Made by a program: the position numbers and the translations under genes | Notes under the pieces: generated by a model | Databases searched by the model: none | Seen by the model: only the letters and a program-made list of their open reading frames with translations | Told to the model about the DNA's origin: nothing | NCBI GenBank assembly: GCA_037157565.1 | Contig: JAZHRO010000054.1 | Span: 19,451,501-19,515,500, forward strand | DNA length: 64,000 nucleotides | Source: Thalassia testudinum | Lineage: Eukaryota > Streptophyta > Magnoliopsida > Alismatales > Hydrocharitaceae | Reading direction: 5' to 3' | Part shown: piece by piece, positions 11,326-23,332 of the stretch | How positions within the stretch are numbered: position 1 is the first letter of the stretch | Layout: the number at the start of each line of letters is the position of its first letter

Positions 11326-13375
11326 ATTCATTGATAAAGGAAGAATCCAATGCAAAGGGATGAGTTTCAAATATGCTTGCAGCATTGAATATGCATTAAT
11401 GTGCACGTAAAAACCTTTGATTTAGCGTTGTTTTTATTTTTACTTATTTTTTGAATATACCGATTCTGGCTTTTGGGACGGTGGGGTTGGCTTGGTGGGG
11501 GAACGCAGTGACTTTCGTGGAAAACGAGTGCTGTACAGCGTCTGCTTTGCAGTACTGTTGTGTTGTTAAGCAAGGGGATTTGCATGCATATGCCCTGCTA
11601 GATCTAATATTCAAGCAACGCACCCAGGTATACATCTACACGCAAACGTGATTTATATATTAATGTCGGCCACGAGGGAATTCGTGTTACAGGACTCTTT
11701 TCCTGTTGATGTGGGGAGGTACGTAGAGGAGGATGCGTTAATTAAGTAGGTAATTCGAGAGGAATGGAAGGAAGGGATGGGTGCATGTACCTTCAAGAGG
11801 AGAGAGTATTTCTTTAGGAAGCGTTGATTTTAATAGGGTGGGAGTGGGGGCTATCACTTGACTAACAGGGAAGGCGGGTGGGGGGTGTGTGATAGGAAGA
11901 AGGTGGAAATGAATGTTCAAATCTTCATGCCCATGGCGAAGAAGGTGAATATATGAGCTCATGTTGCAAATCATACACTGTCTGAGTGCTACGCACGAGT
12001 GGGAAATAGCATCCTTACTGAACCTATTCACAGAAAAAGATTGTCAAGTTAAAGCACGTCAGCATCGCGTACGATCGAGCTAGCAATTTGATTAATTGTA
12101 ATACCCTCTTTTGGTGATATGCCGGGATGACTTTGACTATGGTTTGGTTGAACTTGATTAACATAACTACTTTTAACATTGCGAATCCCAAGATCTCAGA
12201 AGTCGACGGGTAGTACTGTAGTTCTTGAATGTTGTACTTTGAAACATACCATCAACATAGCTTTTTCCTACGATTGAAGGACACATTGTGCAGTGAATTC
12301 GATACCAATATATTCCAAAAAAAAAATAGATAACATACGTCTACACAGGGATAATTCCCCTTAGGGAAACCGGGGTGGGGCAGAGAGGGCAAGTTGGGTA
12401 GGTACTTGGGTTAAGTGGTGAGGATCTAATGGCTGGAATCCGATGCTTCTGAAGGTGTGTGGGTTGGCACGTATGTTAATTAACCAGTGCTCATATGTTC
12501 CTATCGACTTTGGGATTTTTTTTTCTTTTTACCTTCTTGAAGTTAAATTAATAATTTATTGTCTTTTGTTTGGAGGGCTTAGTAAATGAACTCGGCTCTT
12601 GGGGGCAATCACGTACTAAGAAATGATGCTTCAATCTGTCAGCTATGGGGCACTTTAGCAAACCTGACATTTGTATTTGTTGGTGATTTGAGGAATGGAA
12701 GCTGCAAGTGATTATAACAATTGGGGAGACATTGCTTCTCAATCTACGATAGGTCCAAGCCAATTAACACCAAGAGTGGGGGCCAGGATTCGACAGAACT
12801 TTCCAAAGAATCAGATCTGCATTTGAATTTGTAGCAAACATATTCGCCCTCGAGACAGATTCACACATGAGAGAAAAAGATAATGATTAGGTTGAGCCTA
12901 ACGACATGATTCAAGCAATGCCTAGGCCATGAAGGAGTCTAACTCGGTATGATCTGAACAGATGCTCGCGTGGGTTGTGTTCGCTGGCTAATAATGAAGC
13001 AGCATCATCGATAGTCTTGTTAGCCATTTTCACTAGCAGGTGATTGCAACAATTATGTCTAAACGCATTCAAAGAGAATGTTTTTCACGCCTTGTGGGCC
13101 ATCGAGGGTATCTATCTATCTTTAATGTATGTGAAGGAGCGTGTGACTTTGGATCAAGCAGCTACTGTAGTAATAATTATTTGTTTTTCTTTTTTTCTTT
13201 AAACTCATCAGCAGTGGCATGCATCAAGACAACAAGATTCCTTTATTTCTTTTTTTTCTGGTTGGCACTCAATATTTTTTTTCCTATTTCGTTTTAATTT
13301 TTGCTCTTCCTCCTCCCCCCACTCCCCCCCCCCCCCCCCCCCTCTTATTTTATTTCTTTTAAAGGCTAGATAAAG
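11012..13375. other. PDLP upstream region; no other gene seen
   Basis: This holds the PDLP 5' leader and promoter on the minus strand, but I could not assign a TATA box or start site with confidence. Open frames in this interval are short and low in information. Long T tracts occur at about 11290-11325 and a run of 19 C at 13324-13342. Confidence 0.5.
13324..13342. repeat. Homopolymer C tract (C19)
   Basis: Nineteen consecutive C. The true length is uncertain because such runs are error-prone in sequencing and assembly. Confidence 0.9.
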
Positions 13376-13379
13376 AAAT

Positions 13380-14420
13380 TTTCCTTTTCAAATTGTTCTT
13401 TTGAATAAGTGGTAATGTATTTTACATCGTATAGTATATTTTAATTTTCAATTAATATTTTCAGTTACATTAGGTAATATATTTTGCAACGAAATCAAAA
13501 TGTATTGACATTGGATAATGTATTTTGCAGCGTATGATGTATTTTGATTTTTAATCAATGTTTTTTTATTTTTCATCGGTCGAAAATCAAAATATACCAC
13601 CAGGTAATATATTCTGTAACGTGCGATGTATTTTGATTTCTAATCGATATTTTATTATTTTCCACCGGTCAAAAACTAAAATACATAAACCGATATTTTT
13701 TATTTTCCATCGATCGAAAACCAAATACCAGTTGAAAATAAAAATATATTGGTGTATTTGTTGCAATCAATTCTGTAATACGTAATATATTTTGATTTTC
13801 AATCAATGTATTTTAATTTTTTAAAATATTATTTGAGAATTTTTCTTCGAATATGAGCAATGCAATTTAAATTGTCCTCTATAGTGTAATCGATGTTTAA
13901 AAAACTAAAATACATCATTTCCTGTTTTCATTTTTAATCGATATATTTTGATTTATTTTGATTTTCAATCGATTTTTTTTATTTTTATCGATCGAAAATC
14001 AAAATATACCACCAGATAATACATTTATTAACATGCGATGTATTTTAATTTTTAATCGATATTTTTTATTTTCTACCCGTTAAAAATGAAAATACACCAA
14101 CCGATAATTTTGATCTTCCATCGATCGAAAATCAAATACCATTTGAAAATAAAAATATATTGATATATTTGTTATAATATATTTTATAATGTACAATATA
14201 TTTTAATTTTCGATCGATATATTTTAATTTTTCAAATTAGTACTTGAGAATTTTCCTTCAAATTTAAATAATATATTTTACAAGGTACAATATATTTTGA
14301 TCGATATTTAGAAAATTAAAATATATTGTTTTATATTTTTATTTTTAATCGATATATTTTGATTTACAATAATTAAATCAAAATATATCAATTAAAATCA
14401 CGACATATTATATTATATTT
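13380..14420. repeat. AT-rich tandem repeat, unit about 412 bp, with internal inverted words
   Basis: Matching landmarks recur at a spacing of 411-412 bases. The word cgaaaatcaaaatataccacca is at 13581 and 13993, and gagaatttt with C/T-rich context is at 13835 and 14246. A partial earlier copy starts near 13380. Within each unit, tattttgattttcaatcgat and its inverse cgatcgaaaatcaaaata alternate, so single strands could fold into long hairpins. There is no coding potential. Confidence 0.7.
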
Positions 14421-15605
14421 TTCTTTATTTTCTTATTTTTTATTAAAATAATTTTTAGGTGATGAATTTTTATATAATTTTAATTTTTGTACTCTACCAG
14501 CGGCGTGCAATTTAAAATCAATTAAACAATTATTCCTTTGAGGGCCCTTGGGGAGGAACGATCAAGAAATTCAATTTTTGTTGTACTTGAGAGAGATCTG
14601 ATCTCTCTGGAATTTGCTTGCCTTCTGCGTTATTCCTATCATGTGTTGCACCATTTCTGCTTGCGATGACTCTCAACAGAGATTTACCTGGACCTCCCAT
14701 GGATTGAGCAATCAGTGGGGAACGCACCCTTATGGATGCATTTTAATTTCATACATTTATACAAAACTTATGTGGATTCGGTAAGAATAAAGTTCAGCGC
14801 ACCCCAAAACCCATCTCCTTCCCTATCAGAAAAAGAGAGCATACGATCGATCCTCATGATAACACCTACCTAGTTCCTTATTTTTGCCTCATTTTCTCCC
14901 TCGGCAAAGATCTCATGCGTAAAATCTTAAGTGGGATTTGAGGTGCCCTTCCTACCTCCCATTGTATAATATAGGTATTGTTCTGACTCACTTTTGCACA
15001 AACATAGGGTTTTATTTTGGAAAATGCTTTGCTCAGGTCTCCGACAAAGTCCACACCTCCCTTATTCAAAATAGGACACACAGTCGGAAGGGGCACCTAC
15101 TCCCCCTTGATTTAAAATGGGGATGATCGAGATTGATTTGCATGAGATTCGCTTCGAAAAGCCACTTTGACAAAATGAATGGCTTTTTTTTTTTTTTTTT
15201 TTTTTTTCAAGGAGAAAAGACATTTTTCATTTAAGATCAAGAGGAATTAAAGTTTGAGGACCCGTGCATGCAATTTTATCCTCAACCGATCAAGACTCCC
15301 TTAACAGAAGGCTCGACTCAAAAAATAATTACACAGAGAAAGATAGAGATTGGTGATTCAATTTTTCCTTAATTGGCATACATCTGAGGAAAGTATAGAA
15401 CTTTCAAGATTCACCATTAGCTTCTGAGTGTACAAAGTACAAAGGAAATCACTCTCTTTTCCTCTCTTAGATTGCGTAACCCTTTCTTCCTGATAAAACT
15501 CAATTTATATAGGTTGCACAACCCTCTATCATAGAGGTCATGGGTCTTAAACCACAATCCTAGGATCTAGTTAGTAATGAGAATGTAACCCGTAACCATC
15601 GTGTC
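14421..15605. other. Intergenic, no gene recognised
   Basis: Open frames here do not exceed about 75 codons and show no family motif. A poly(T) run lies at 15186-15208, possibly the reverse-strand poly(A) tail of an old retrotransposed sequence. Confidence 0.4.
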
Positions 15606-16671
15606 TGTCACGACCTGTTCCCGACTCCCTACAGAACCTAAGAACAGCTTGCCTCGACAAACCCCAAGACCTAGTCGTCCAACGAGAAATAACCAAATGC
15701 ATACTATTCCACAACCACACGTGCAATGTAACTAAGCAGAAAGTATATAACAGACAGTAAAAGAAATAGAACAGTAAATCACGAGGATATTACATAATAC
15801 ATCGGAAATATACGGTTACCGAACATACCCATCACAATTATAACAGAAACAGTATAGAACAGTTACTACATACTAGTAGTACTCACGACTAACAAGTGCT
15901 TTGCAGTAGAAACAGGAGAAAGACTACGGCTATGCTCGACTGGGCTCAGCTCTCTCACTAGCAGGTGGCGTTGCCTGAACATGGTTACAAATTCCGTAGT
16001 CAGCTAACATTAAATAGAGTGGTGGTTAAGCCATTTATATGCAATTAAACAAGCAACTAACTACACATGTATGTATTGCTTATTATTATCATCCATTTCC
16101 ATTCATCTTATTTACGCGTTTCTGAGTCGAGATCTCTAATCAGGATTCATAACAGTACTTCATCTTCTTGTTCCCTAAGGGAACGATCTTACTTGCAGTT
16201 TTCCCGCGATGCAGGATGTACACGTGGCACTCTCCTGGTCGAGAGAGTCCCCCGTGGTAGTCCTATACCCGGTCTACCATCCCAAGGTCACGGTTACGAC
16301 GTAGCGGTGACTATGGCACATGTGATAAGCGCATGGGTAGCTACCAAGCACTGGCACGCGGTCAGTCATTTCCGTTAGCGGGTATGCTCAAACGTACAGC
16401 ACGGAACAGCACAGGACCTTACCCTCTTAGAACAAAACAGGGGTCTCGCCCCTCCACAGTCTGCGTACCCTCGTCCGACTATTCCGGTTCGTCTAGTGGG
16501 CCTAACAAAAAGTTGATGTAAGGTGGTTAGTTCTAACCTCGGGCCCCATTGGACGGCTAGTTCCCTTCCTACAATGAGTAGCTCACCCCGATACCAAGTA
16601 CGCGAGGGCCAAACAGGAGTTGGTGTAAAGTAACTAGTCCTAACCTTGGGTCTCAATCCAAGGGGGCGGCT
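15606..16671 (+). mobile_element. Long LTR family 'T', copy A, 5' part (interrupted by the gag-only element)
   Basis: It begins TGTCACGACCTGTTCCCGAC and follows the order of landmarks seen in the other copies (25603, 26807, and inverted from 35403). These are the tcgtccaacgag block, the gcaggtggcg block, tgttcc(c)taagggaacgatctt, then cacgtggcactctcctggtcg. It is broken at CGGCT (16667-16671), the target-site duplication of the inserted element, and resumes at 21655. The TG start and the CA end seen in sister copies identify it as an LTR. No coding function is visible. Confidence 0.7.
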
Positions 16672-17069
16672 TGTTGGTGCTAGAGCACCACGATCATTTG
16701 TTTTGATGATAACAAAACACGTGTCATTTAATATTTGCACTTTGAGTCCTAGATTTCAGGTCAATCGCAAATGGATACGTGATTAGACGGAGTTCGAGCT
16801 CGCATCCAGGATGGATTGGACGAGCTTGATGGAAAACAGAAGAGATTCGCGAGGAGCGATATATTAAAGATGGAAGGAATGAAGAATAGGACATATTTCC
16901 TTCTTTTGTACTTGTATTTTTCGTTTCTTTTGTTGCTCTTTATTTCCTTAGATATTTTATGTTAAAGAGCCTCAAAGTACCCTAACAGTAGTCCTAGGAA
17001 TACCCGCACAACCCTAGGATACTTAGGTTTTCTGTAGAGAACTTAGAAAACCAATATAGGGTTCAAACA

Positions 17070-17625
17070 GAGTTTCCAGACGTCTAATTCCCAAATCAGA
17101 CGTTTGATAAAGTATTTTAAGACGTCTGACCGTTGTTTCAGACGTCTGATAACTGTTAGGCTGGAAATTGCTAGTTCTGTCTGATGAAATCAGACGTCCA
17201 TACCTTAGACCAGACGTCTTAGGAGACGTCTGATGGATTTGCCAGACGTCCAATTAGTGGACCGTTGGCTGGCTTAGCAAACACTCAAGATTATGACCGT
17301 TAAAGCCTTATCAGACGTCCTAAGGCCTTTCCAGACGTCTGATAAATGACCGTTTTGCCTCGGCTGACCCAAAATCTCTTCTCAGAGATTTTCTAGCCGT
17401 TGCAACGTTTGGAAAATCCATTCCCACAATAAAAGTAGGTTTCCAGACGTCCAGACATAGTGCCAGACGTCCTATATGTCGTCTGATAGACTTGCACTAG
17501 AACCCTGTTTAGATCTGATCCAAGTCAGGAAGAGACCCGCCCAAAATCAGACGTCTGACCTTGGAATCAGATGTCTTAAAGTGAACTTACAGACGTCTGA
17601 TGCCAGAATTAGACGTCTGATAAGC
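17070..17625. promoter_or_regulatory. Cluster of AGACGTCT palindromes upstream of the LTR TATA box
   Basis: CAGACGTCTGA or one-base variants occur about every 30 bases (for example 17121, 17142, 17212, 17332, 17550, 17592, 17611). The ACGT core is a classical bZIP-type binding core, and the position 100-650 bp upstream of the TATA box suits an enhancer array. Binding is inference. Confidence 0.5.
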
Positions 17626-17729
17626 CTGTCGAGCAATGATTGTTCCTGATTTCGGGCTGATTCTCTTGGGCTTTGTTCCCAACGGCTATAGAACCTTTCC
17701 TAAGCCTTCCAAAGCCTTCCTAAGGCCTC

Positions 17730-17738
17730 TATAAATAG
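17730..17738 (+). promoter_or_regulatory. TATA box of the 5' LTR
   Basis: TATAAATAG followed by AGGGGAACC. An identical copy is in the 3' LTR at 20984-20992. Confidence 0.75.
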
Positions 17739-18397
17739 AGGGGAACCTTTGCAACACAAACACACCTAGATACACTAAGAAAGACACAAAACGCACTTAG
17801 CTATACACTCTCATACTCTTGTGTCCAAGAAGCTCTTGCTCTCTAAGCTCAAGTTCTACATCTTGAGAGCATCAAACCGTTGCGCACCCCGCTCTCCCGC
17901 CGTTGTCTACGAGAGCGAAGTTGCGCCGTTGCGTGGCTCACGCACCCGCATCATCGTCAACGCACTCCTTGCAAAGGGGAGTTTCCTAATTCCTATAGAA
18001 GCTTAGGTTTATTACTTTGTTGGCTCTATAAGTTTGTTGTTTATTTTATCTTTGTCTTTTGGTTGGGTATTCGCTTTGCGAATTCCCGTCTCCTTCGTGG
18101 GACAAAATCCTTCTCCTGGAGAGAAGGGGTTGAGGAACGCTACCCTCGTACTTGTAGCGTGGTTGTACTGAGGTTGAATCACCCTCGTTTTAAAGTGATC
18201 GGTTAGTGGATTTGATCAACTAGGTTGATCGGAAAATCCTAACTCGAGAGGGTTAGGTGGTGGTTTTCACCCGGTTTGGGTTTTCACCTAAAAAATCTTT
18301 GTGTACTTTGTGTGGTTGTCTATTCTGTGATATTGTTTATTTTTATTTCCTCATTTTATTACGTCACCCCTCCTAGTAGGGCCACAAAACCTTCAAT

Positions 18398-18412
18398 TGG
18401 TATCAGAACAGG
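18398..18412 (+). other. Primer-binding site (initiator Met-tRNA)
   Basis: TGGTATCAGAACAGG begins two bases after the LTR end. It matches the standard plant Copia primer site TGGTATCAGAGC apart from one G-to-A change. Confidence 0.85.
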
Positions 18413-18449
18413 TTCTTGCAAGATCGGAGTAACACCCGGCAAGAAGATC

Positions 18450-19319
18450 ATGGAGGGAAGCATAGCCGCAATCAGAATCTCCGAAGGGCAGTCCACCGTC
18501 CGACCACCCTATTTCGACGGGAGGGACTTCGGATATTGGAAGTTGAGGATGAAGACGTGGCTCCAAGCCACTGAATTCGAGATATGGGGATGTTGCGAAA
18601 CCCCATTTGAGATCCCGAAGCGACCCCAAGGAGGCTACTCGCAGCTACAGATTCGAGAGCTTTCACTCAACGCAAAGGCAATGAATGCCCTGTATTGCGC
18701 GTTGAGTCCGAAAGAGTTCAAGAAAATCCAAAAGTGCACTACCGCTCACGAGATATGGAGGAAGTTAGAAGACACTCATGAAGAGATGAGCTCGGAGGAA
18801 AAAGAAGAAAAAGAAGAAGAAACCGCTTGCTTTGGTTTCATAGCCAGAGGAAGCAATAGCGACAGTGAAAGCGGAAGCGACTCCGACAACGAGGTAAATC
18901 TCGATCTACAAGAAGCTTTTAATGAACTTTTTGAAGTTAGTAAATCACTAAAAGTAGAAAACAAAAGTATTAAAAAGAACCTTAGTTTTCTTAAAAATGA
19001 AAATGATAGGTTAGAAAAATAACTTAAGGACATAGAAGCTAGTCCTAGAATTGATAACCTATTATTAGAAAATTATAACCTCATCAATGAAAATAATAAA
19101 TTGATTGAGGAAAATGTTAGTCTAAAAATAGAAAATTCTGATTTAAAGACTAAGATGAATACTATAGAAAAAGAAATTGCATGTCTTAGGGAAAATTCTA
19201 ACAAATTAATCATCAAAGTTGATAATTTTTATAGCCCTAAGTTGAGAAAGGATCTCCATCAAGGAGACCCGCTAACAGATCCGGATCCAAGCCCACTTGG
19301 ATACCGAAAAAAGAATTAG
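18450..19319 (+). pseudogene. Copia-type gag (UBN2/DUF4219-like) with one premature stop
   Basis: The ATG at 18450 opens a frame with the Copia gag N-terminus: STVRPPYFDGRDFGYWKLRM and W at the LQATEFEIWGC position, then the KAMNALYCALSPKEFKKI core. An acidic, serine-rich linker (about residues 115-150) follows, then a long K/E/N-rich coiled-coil-like tail. A TAA at 19020-19022 (codon 191) interrupts it, but the same frame stays open from 19023 to 19319, so the intact ancestor was about 289 residues. No CCHC zinc knuckle is seen. The 3' LTR's neighbour sequence has no further domain. Gag would form virus-like particles for the element. Confidence 0.8.
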
Positions 19320-19629
19320 AATCTTGTTTTGTAGGGTTCAGGGATAATTACAACACAAAGGACTGGACCTACAAACTCAAAGCTGGTCAACTCAAGTTGG
19401 GAGAACCAAGGAGTAGACCAAGGAGGAGAACAAGAAGACCGACGAGACGGCGAACAAACGACGGACCCGCCGCACGTTGACCACCAGATTGGAGATCGGC
19501 GCCAATGCCCGGGCCTCCAAGCTACGGATGGGAGCCCCATCCGATGTGGCATCCACCACCACCATTCGGGCCATTTTATTGGCCATGGTAGGTGAGGTAA
19601 AAATCATTTACCCTATCTTTTTTATCATA

Positions 19630-19924
19630 AGCATTTAGATAGGGGGAGTTAAAAAATTTTATGAGCTAATTGTCAATTTTTAAGGGGGAGATATAAGGTA
19701 GCTAAATTTCCTTTAGAAAGGGGGAGAAAAATAATAGCTATCTTGTTGTTATAAAAAAGGGGGGAGGACATTACCTTTGTCAAAAGAAACTCATAGAAGA
19801 GCATGTTTTAAGGGAGAGTTATAATAAATGTAAAATCAATTAAACCTTTTTGATAATGTCAAAAAGGGGGAGGTTTTTTTTGCATTATTATTTATGGTTT
19901 TGTCATCATAAAAAATGGGGAGAT
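19630..19924 (+). other. Reiterated polypurine tracts before the 3' LTR
   Basis: At least six purine tracts of the type AAGGGGGAG occur in about 290 bases (near 19636, 19682, 19718, 19757, 19864). The last, AAAAAATGGGGAGAT, abuts the 3' LTR and is the functional plus-strand primer candidate. Confidence 0.7.
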
Positions 19925-21649
19925 TGTTGGTGCTAGAGCACCACGATCATTTGTTTTGATGATAACAAAACACGTGTCATTTAATATTTACACTTTGAGT
20001 CCTAGATTTCAGGTCAATCGCAAATGGATACGTGATTAGACGGAGTTCGAGCTCGCATCCAGGATGGATTGGACGAGCTTGATGGAAAATAGAAGAGATT
20101 TGCGAGGAGCGATATATTAAAGATGGAAGGAATGAAGAATAGGACAGATTTCCTTCTTTTGTACTTGTATTTTTCGTTTCTTTTGTTGCTCTTTATTTCC
20201 TTAGATATTTTATGTTAAAGAGCCTCAAAGTACCCTAACAGTAGTCTTAGGAACACCCGCACAACTCTAAGATACTTAGATTTTCTGTAGAGAACTTAGA
20301 AAACCAATATAGGGTTCAAACAGAGTTTCCAGACGTCTAATTCCCAAATCAGACGTCTGATAAAGTATTTTAAGACGTCTGACCGTTGTTTCAGACGTCT
20401 GATAACTGTTAGGCTGGACATTGCTAGTTCTGTCTGATGAAATCAGACGTCCATACCTTAGACCAGACGTCTTAGGAGACGTCTGATGGATTTGCCAGAC
20501 GTCCAATTAGTGGACCGTTGGCTGGTTTAGCAAACACTCAAGATTATGACCGTTAGAGCCTTATCAGACGTCCTAAGGCCTTTCCGGACGTCTGATAAAT
20601 GACCGTTTTGCCTCGGCTGACCCAAAATCTCTTCTCAGAGATTTTCTAGCCGTTGCAACGTTTGAAAAATCCATTCCCACAGTAAAAGTAGGTTTCCAGA
20701 CGTCCAGACATAGTACCAGACGTCCTATATGTCGTCTGATAGACTTGCACTAGAACCCTGTTTAGATCTGATCCAAGTCAGGAAGAGACCCGCCCAAAAT
20801 CAGACGTCTGACCTTGGAATCAGATGTCTTAAAGTGAACTTACAGACGTCTGATGCCAGAATTAGACGTCTGATAAGCCTGTCAGAGCAATGATTGTTCC
20901 TGATTTCGGGCTGATTCTCTTGGGCTTTGTTCCCAACGGCTATAGAACCTTTCCTAAGCCTTCCAAAGCCTTCCTAAGGCCTCTATAAATAGAGGGGAAC
21001 CTTTGCAACACAAACACACCTAGATACACTAAGAAAGACACAAGACACACTTAGCTATACACTCTCACACTCTTGTGTCCAAGAAGCTCTTGCTCTCTAA
21101 GCTCAAGTTCTACATCTTGAGAGCATCAAACCGTTGCGCACCCGCTCTCCCGCCGTTGTCTACGAGAGCGAAGTTGCGCCGTTGCGTGGCTCACGCACCC
21201 GCGTCATCGTCGACGCACTCCTTGCAAAGGGGAGTTTCCTAATTCCTATAGAAGCTTAGGTTTATTACTTTGTTGGCTCTATAGGTTTGTTGTTTATTTT
21301 ATCTTTGTCTTTTGGTTGGGTATTCGCTTTGCGAATTCCCGTCTCCTTCGTGGGACAAAATCCTTCTCGTGGAGAGAAGGGGTTGAGGAACGCTACCCTC
21401 GTACTTGTAGCGTGATTGTACTGAGGTTGAATCACCCTCGTTTTAAAGTGATTCGGTTAGTGGATTTGATCAACTAGGTTGATCGGAAAATCCTAACTCG
21501 AGAGGGTTAGGTGGTGGTTTTCACCCGGTTTGGGTTTCCACCTAAAAAATCTTTGTGTACTTTGTGTGGTTGTCTATTCTGTGATATTGTTTATTTTTAT
21601 TTCCGCATTTTATTACGTCACCCCTCCTAGTAGGGCCACAAAACCTTCA
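19925..21649 (+). repeat. 3' LTR of the gag-only Copia element
   Basis: 1725 bp and nearly identical to the 5' LTR; by eye only scattered substitutions and one- or two-base indels separate them. This implies a fairly recent insertion. The TATA box and palindrome cluster are conserved. Confidence 0.92.
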
Positions 21650-21654
21650 CGGCT

Positions 21655-23025
21655 AGCACTCCTCTACACTAAAGAGACAGTCGCTCTCCTCAGTACAACG
21701 CACACGAGGGCCAGCTCACTTCTCATTACGAGGTCTGAATAGCCGCCTGTAGGCAACATGTTCCATGACCCGTCAGGTTTCCTGTATTATTGTATCTTGA
21801 CTTTCTTTTTAAATTCCCCGTAGGGTTCGTACATATACTTTCTCATTTCCACATCTGATTCAATAAATGCATAACAGGAAACTCATGGTTTCATAATCAC
21901 GTCAATCAATTATTCAATACATAGCACGTGTTTCTGTTCATGTCATGGTTCATTATAGGCAGCTCATGATTCTCTACTTTCATGAAACAACAATTTAATC
22001 TTTCATTAAATGTGCATTCATTTCTTTCAGCCCTAGGGTTCATTCTACGTCCTAGGGTTCAATTGAATATTTCTAAAGTAGCATACATTTATCTCTTTCA
22101 ACCCTAGAGTTCATTTCACAGCCTAAGGTTCGACTAATTCTAAAGCATGTAATTTAATTATTAAATTTGGAAATAATAAGAGAACCACTCTACTAGGATA
22201 ACCGGGAGATGTGGGGGCACAGTCGACGGAGCTTGCAACCCCTGTAGGTCTCATGCACAGCACGAATGGACAACCTACCACATTGACCCACATGTCAAAA
22301 GGAGCGTAAAATAGTGTAAACACTATACCACAACGTAGAGAAATTCGAACGGAAACCAATGATAATTCGTTTGCAGAAAATCGACTCCGTTTGGACCTTA
22401 AACAGGCCCAAAAACAAAACTCTGACCAAAATCAGACGTCTGGGAAATGTCCCAGGCGTTTTAAACGAACGTAGTGGCTCACCTTGCTTGAGGTGCCTTT
22501 TTCGGATGTTTGGAACTTCGTGTAGACATTTGAGGGTGCCTTCAGACGTCTGGCGACACTCCCGGATGTCTGAAACTGCCTTAGTCCTCGCATTAACGCG
22601 CTTCCCCAACCTCTGACATACGTACGCATGGTCAGAACTCGGCAAGGGAAAAATAATCGAAAATTATGTGCTATCAGACGTCTGAGATTACTTTCGGACA
22701 TCCGACCAGACATCTGGCGGTCCCTCCAGATGTTTGATTCTGCGGAAAAATGATTCCGCAGAACCATTTGCGAGCTTCTCCTCATCGCAGAAACTGCAAC
22801 AACTACAGCACCTCCTCGCCTCTCCTCACAGCATCCCGCTCTCCGGCCTCCTCCTCTCGAGCCCTGCTGCTCCCCTTTCTCCCTCTCCCTCTCCTCCTCT
22901 CGGCTGCGGTGGTGGCAAGAAAATGGAGGGGGAGGGGGGTTTTTATGGGTGTGGGAGGCATGGGGAGAGGATGGTGTGGATTAAGGTGGAGGAGTATTGG
23001 GGGGGGGGGGGGGGGGGGGGGGGAG
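21655..23025 (+). mobile_element. Long LTR family 'T', copy A, 3' continuation
   Basis: It resumes the order interrupted at 16671: ctctacactaaagagacagtcgctctcc, then ccccgtagggttcgtac, repeated ccctagggttcat words (22020-22130), and the block that ends gcaacccctgtaggtctc. A segment with AGACGTCTGG palindromes follows (22432-22740), then a CT-rich stretch that turns G-rich. The expected terminal GGTCTTTACA is not found, so this copy seems truncated near the G25 run. Confidence 0.6.
22999..23023. repeat. Homopolymer G tract (G25)
   Basis: Twenty-five consecutive G, followed at 23030-23110 by a short minisatellite of the type ggtatggtggaggtgtatggg. Length may be unreliable. Confidence 0.9.
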
Positions 23026-23332
23026 TTGTCGTGGGTATGGTGGAGGTGTATGGGGGTATGGTGGGTATGGTGGAGGTGTATGGGGTATGAAGGGTATGGT
23101 GGTGGGGAAATTGCGGGGATGTCCCTGTAATTTTCCTCTCCCCTCACAAACCCCAAAACAAAAACCTAAAGGGTTTAAAACTACACAAAAATCCCTATGA
23201 ATTCCGGAAACGCCAAACGACTCTAGGAAAAGGGTCATTTCAGTGTCCATCTATCTACCGGATAGTCGAGTCGAGCTGGCTTACCGAGTATTTGGGTGAT
23301 GATCCACCTTTGGGTAGACGAATCTAGTTAGA

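Larger units (their letters stand above)
16672..18395 (+). repeat. 5' LTR of the gag-only Copia element
   Basis: 1724 bp, TG...CA. It contains about 17 AGACGTCT-like palindromes between 17070 and 17620, a TATA box (17730) and a conserved leader. Confidence 0.92.
16672..21649 (+). mobile_element. Gag-only (non-autonomous) Copia-type LTR retrotransposon, complete
   Basis: Two highly similar LTRs (16672-18395 and 19925-21649) start with TGTTGGTGCTAGAG and end with GGGCCACAAAACCTTCA. They are flanked by the 5-bp duplication CGGCT (16667-16671 and 21650-21654). A primer-binding site matching the 3' end of initiator Met-tRNA (TGGTATCAGAACAGG, 18398) follows the 5' LTR. A purine tract (AAAAAATGGGGAGAT) precedes the 3' LTR. 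The 1.5-kb interior codes only for a gag-like protein; protease, integrase, reverse transcriptase and RNase H are absent. It must therefore move, if at all, with enzymes from a relative. The gag and the repeated GGGGGAG tracts resemble the SIRE group (inference). It is inserted into an older LTR of family T. Confidence 0.92.

Noticed and set aside
17070..17625. CRISPR-like array, because of regularly recurring short motifs
   Set aside because: The motif is a short palindrome with irregular spacing inside a plant LTR. There are no long identical repeats or unique spacers, and the genome is nuclear eukaryotic.
17023..20506. 76-codon minus-strand frames in both LTRs (MDVWQIHQTSPKTSG...)
   Set aside because: They translate the AGACGTCT palindrome array and are conserved only because the two LTRs are copies.
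22803..23250. Proline/histidine-rich minus-strand frames around the G25 run
   Set aside because: They translate a homopolymer and a minisatellite; no homologous motif.
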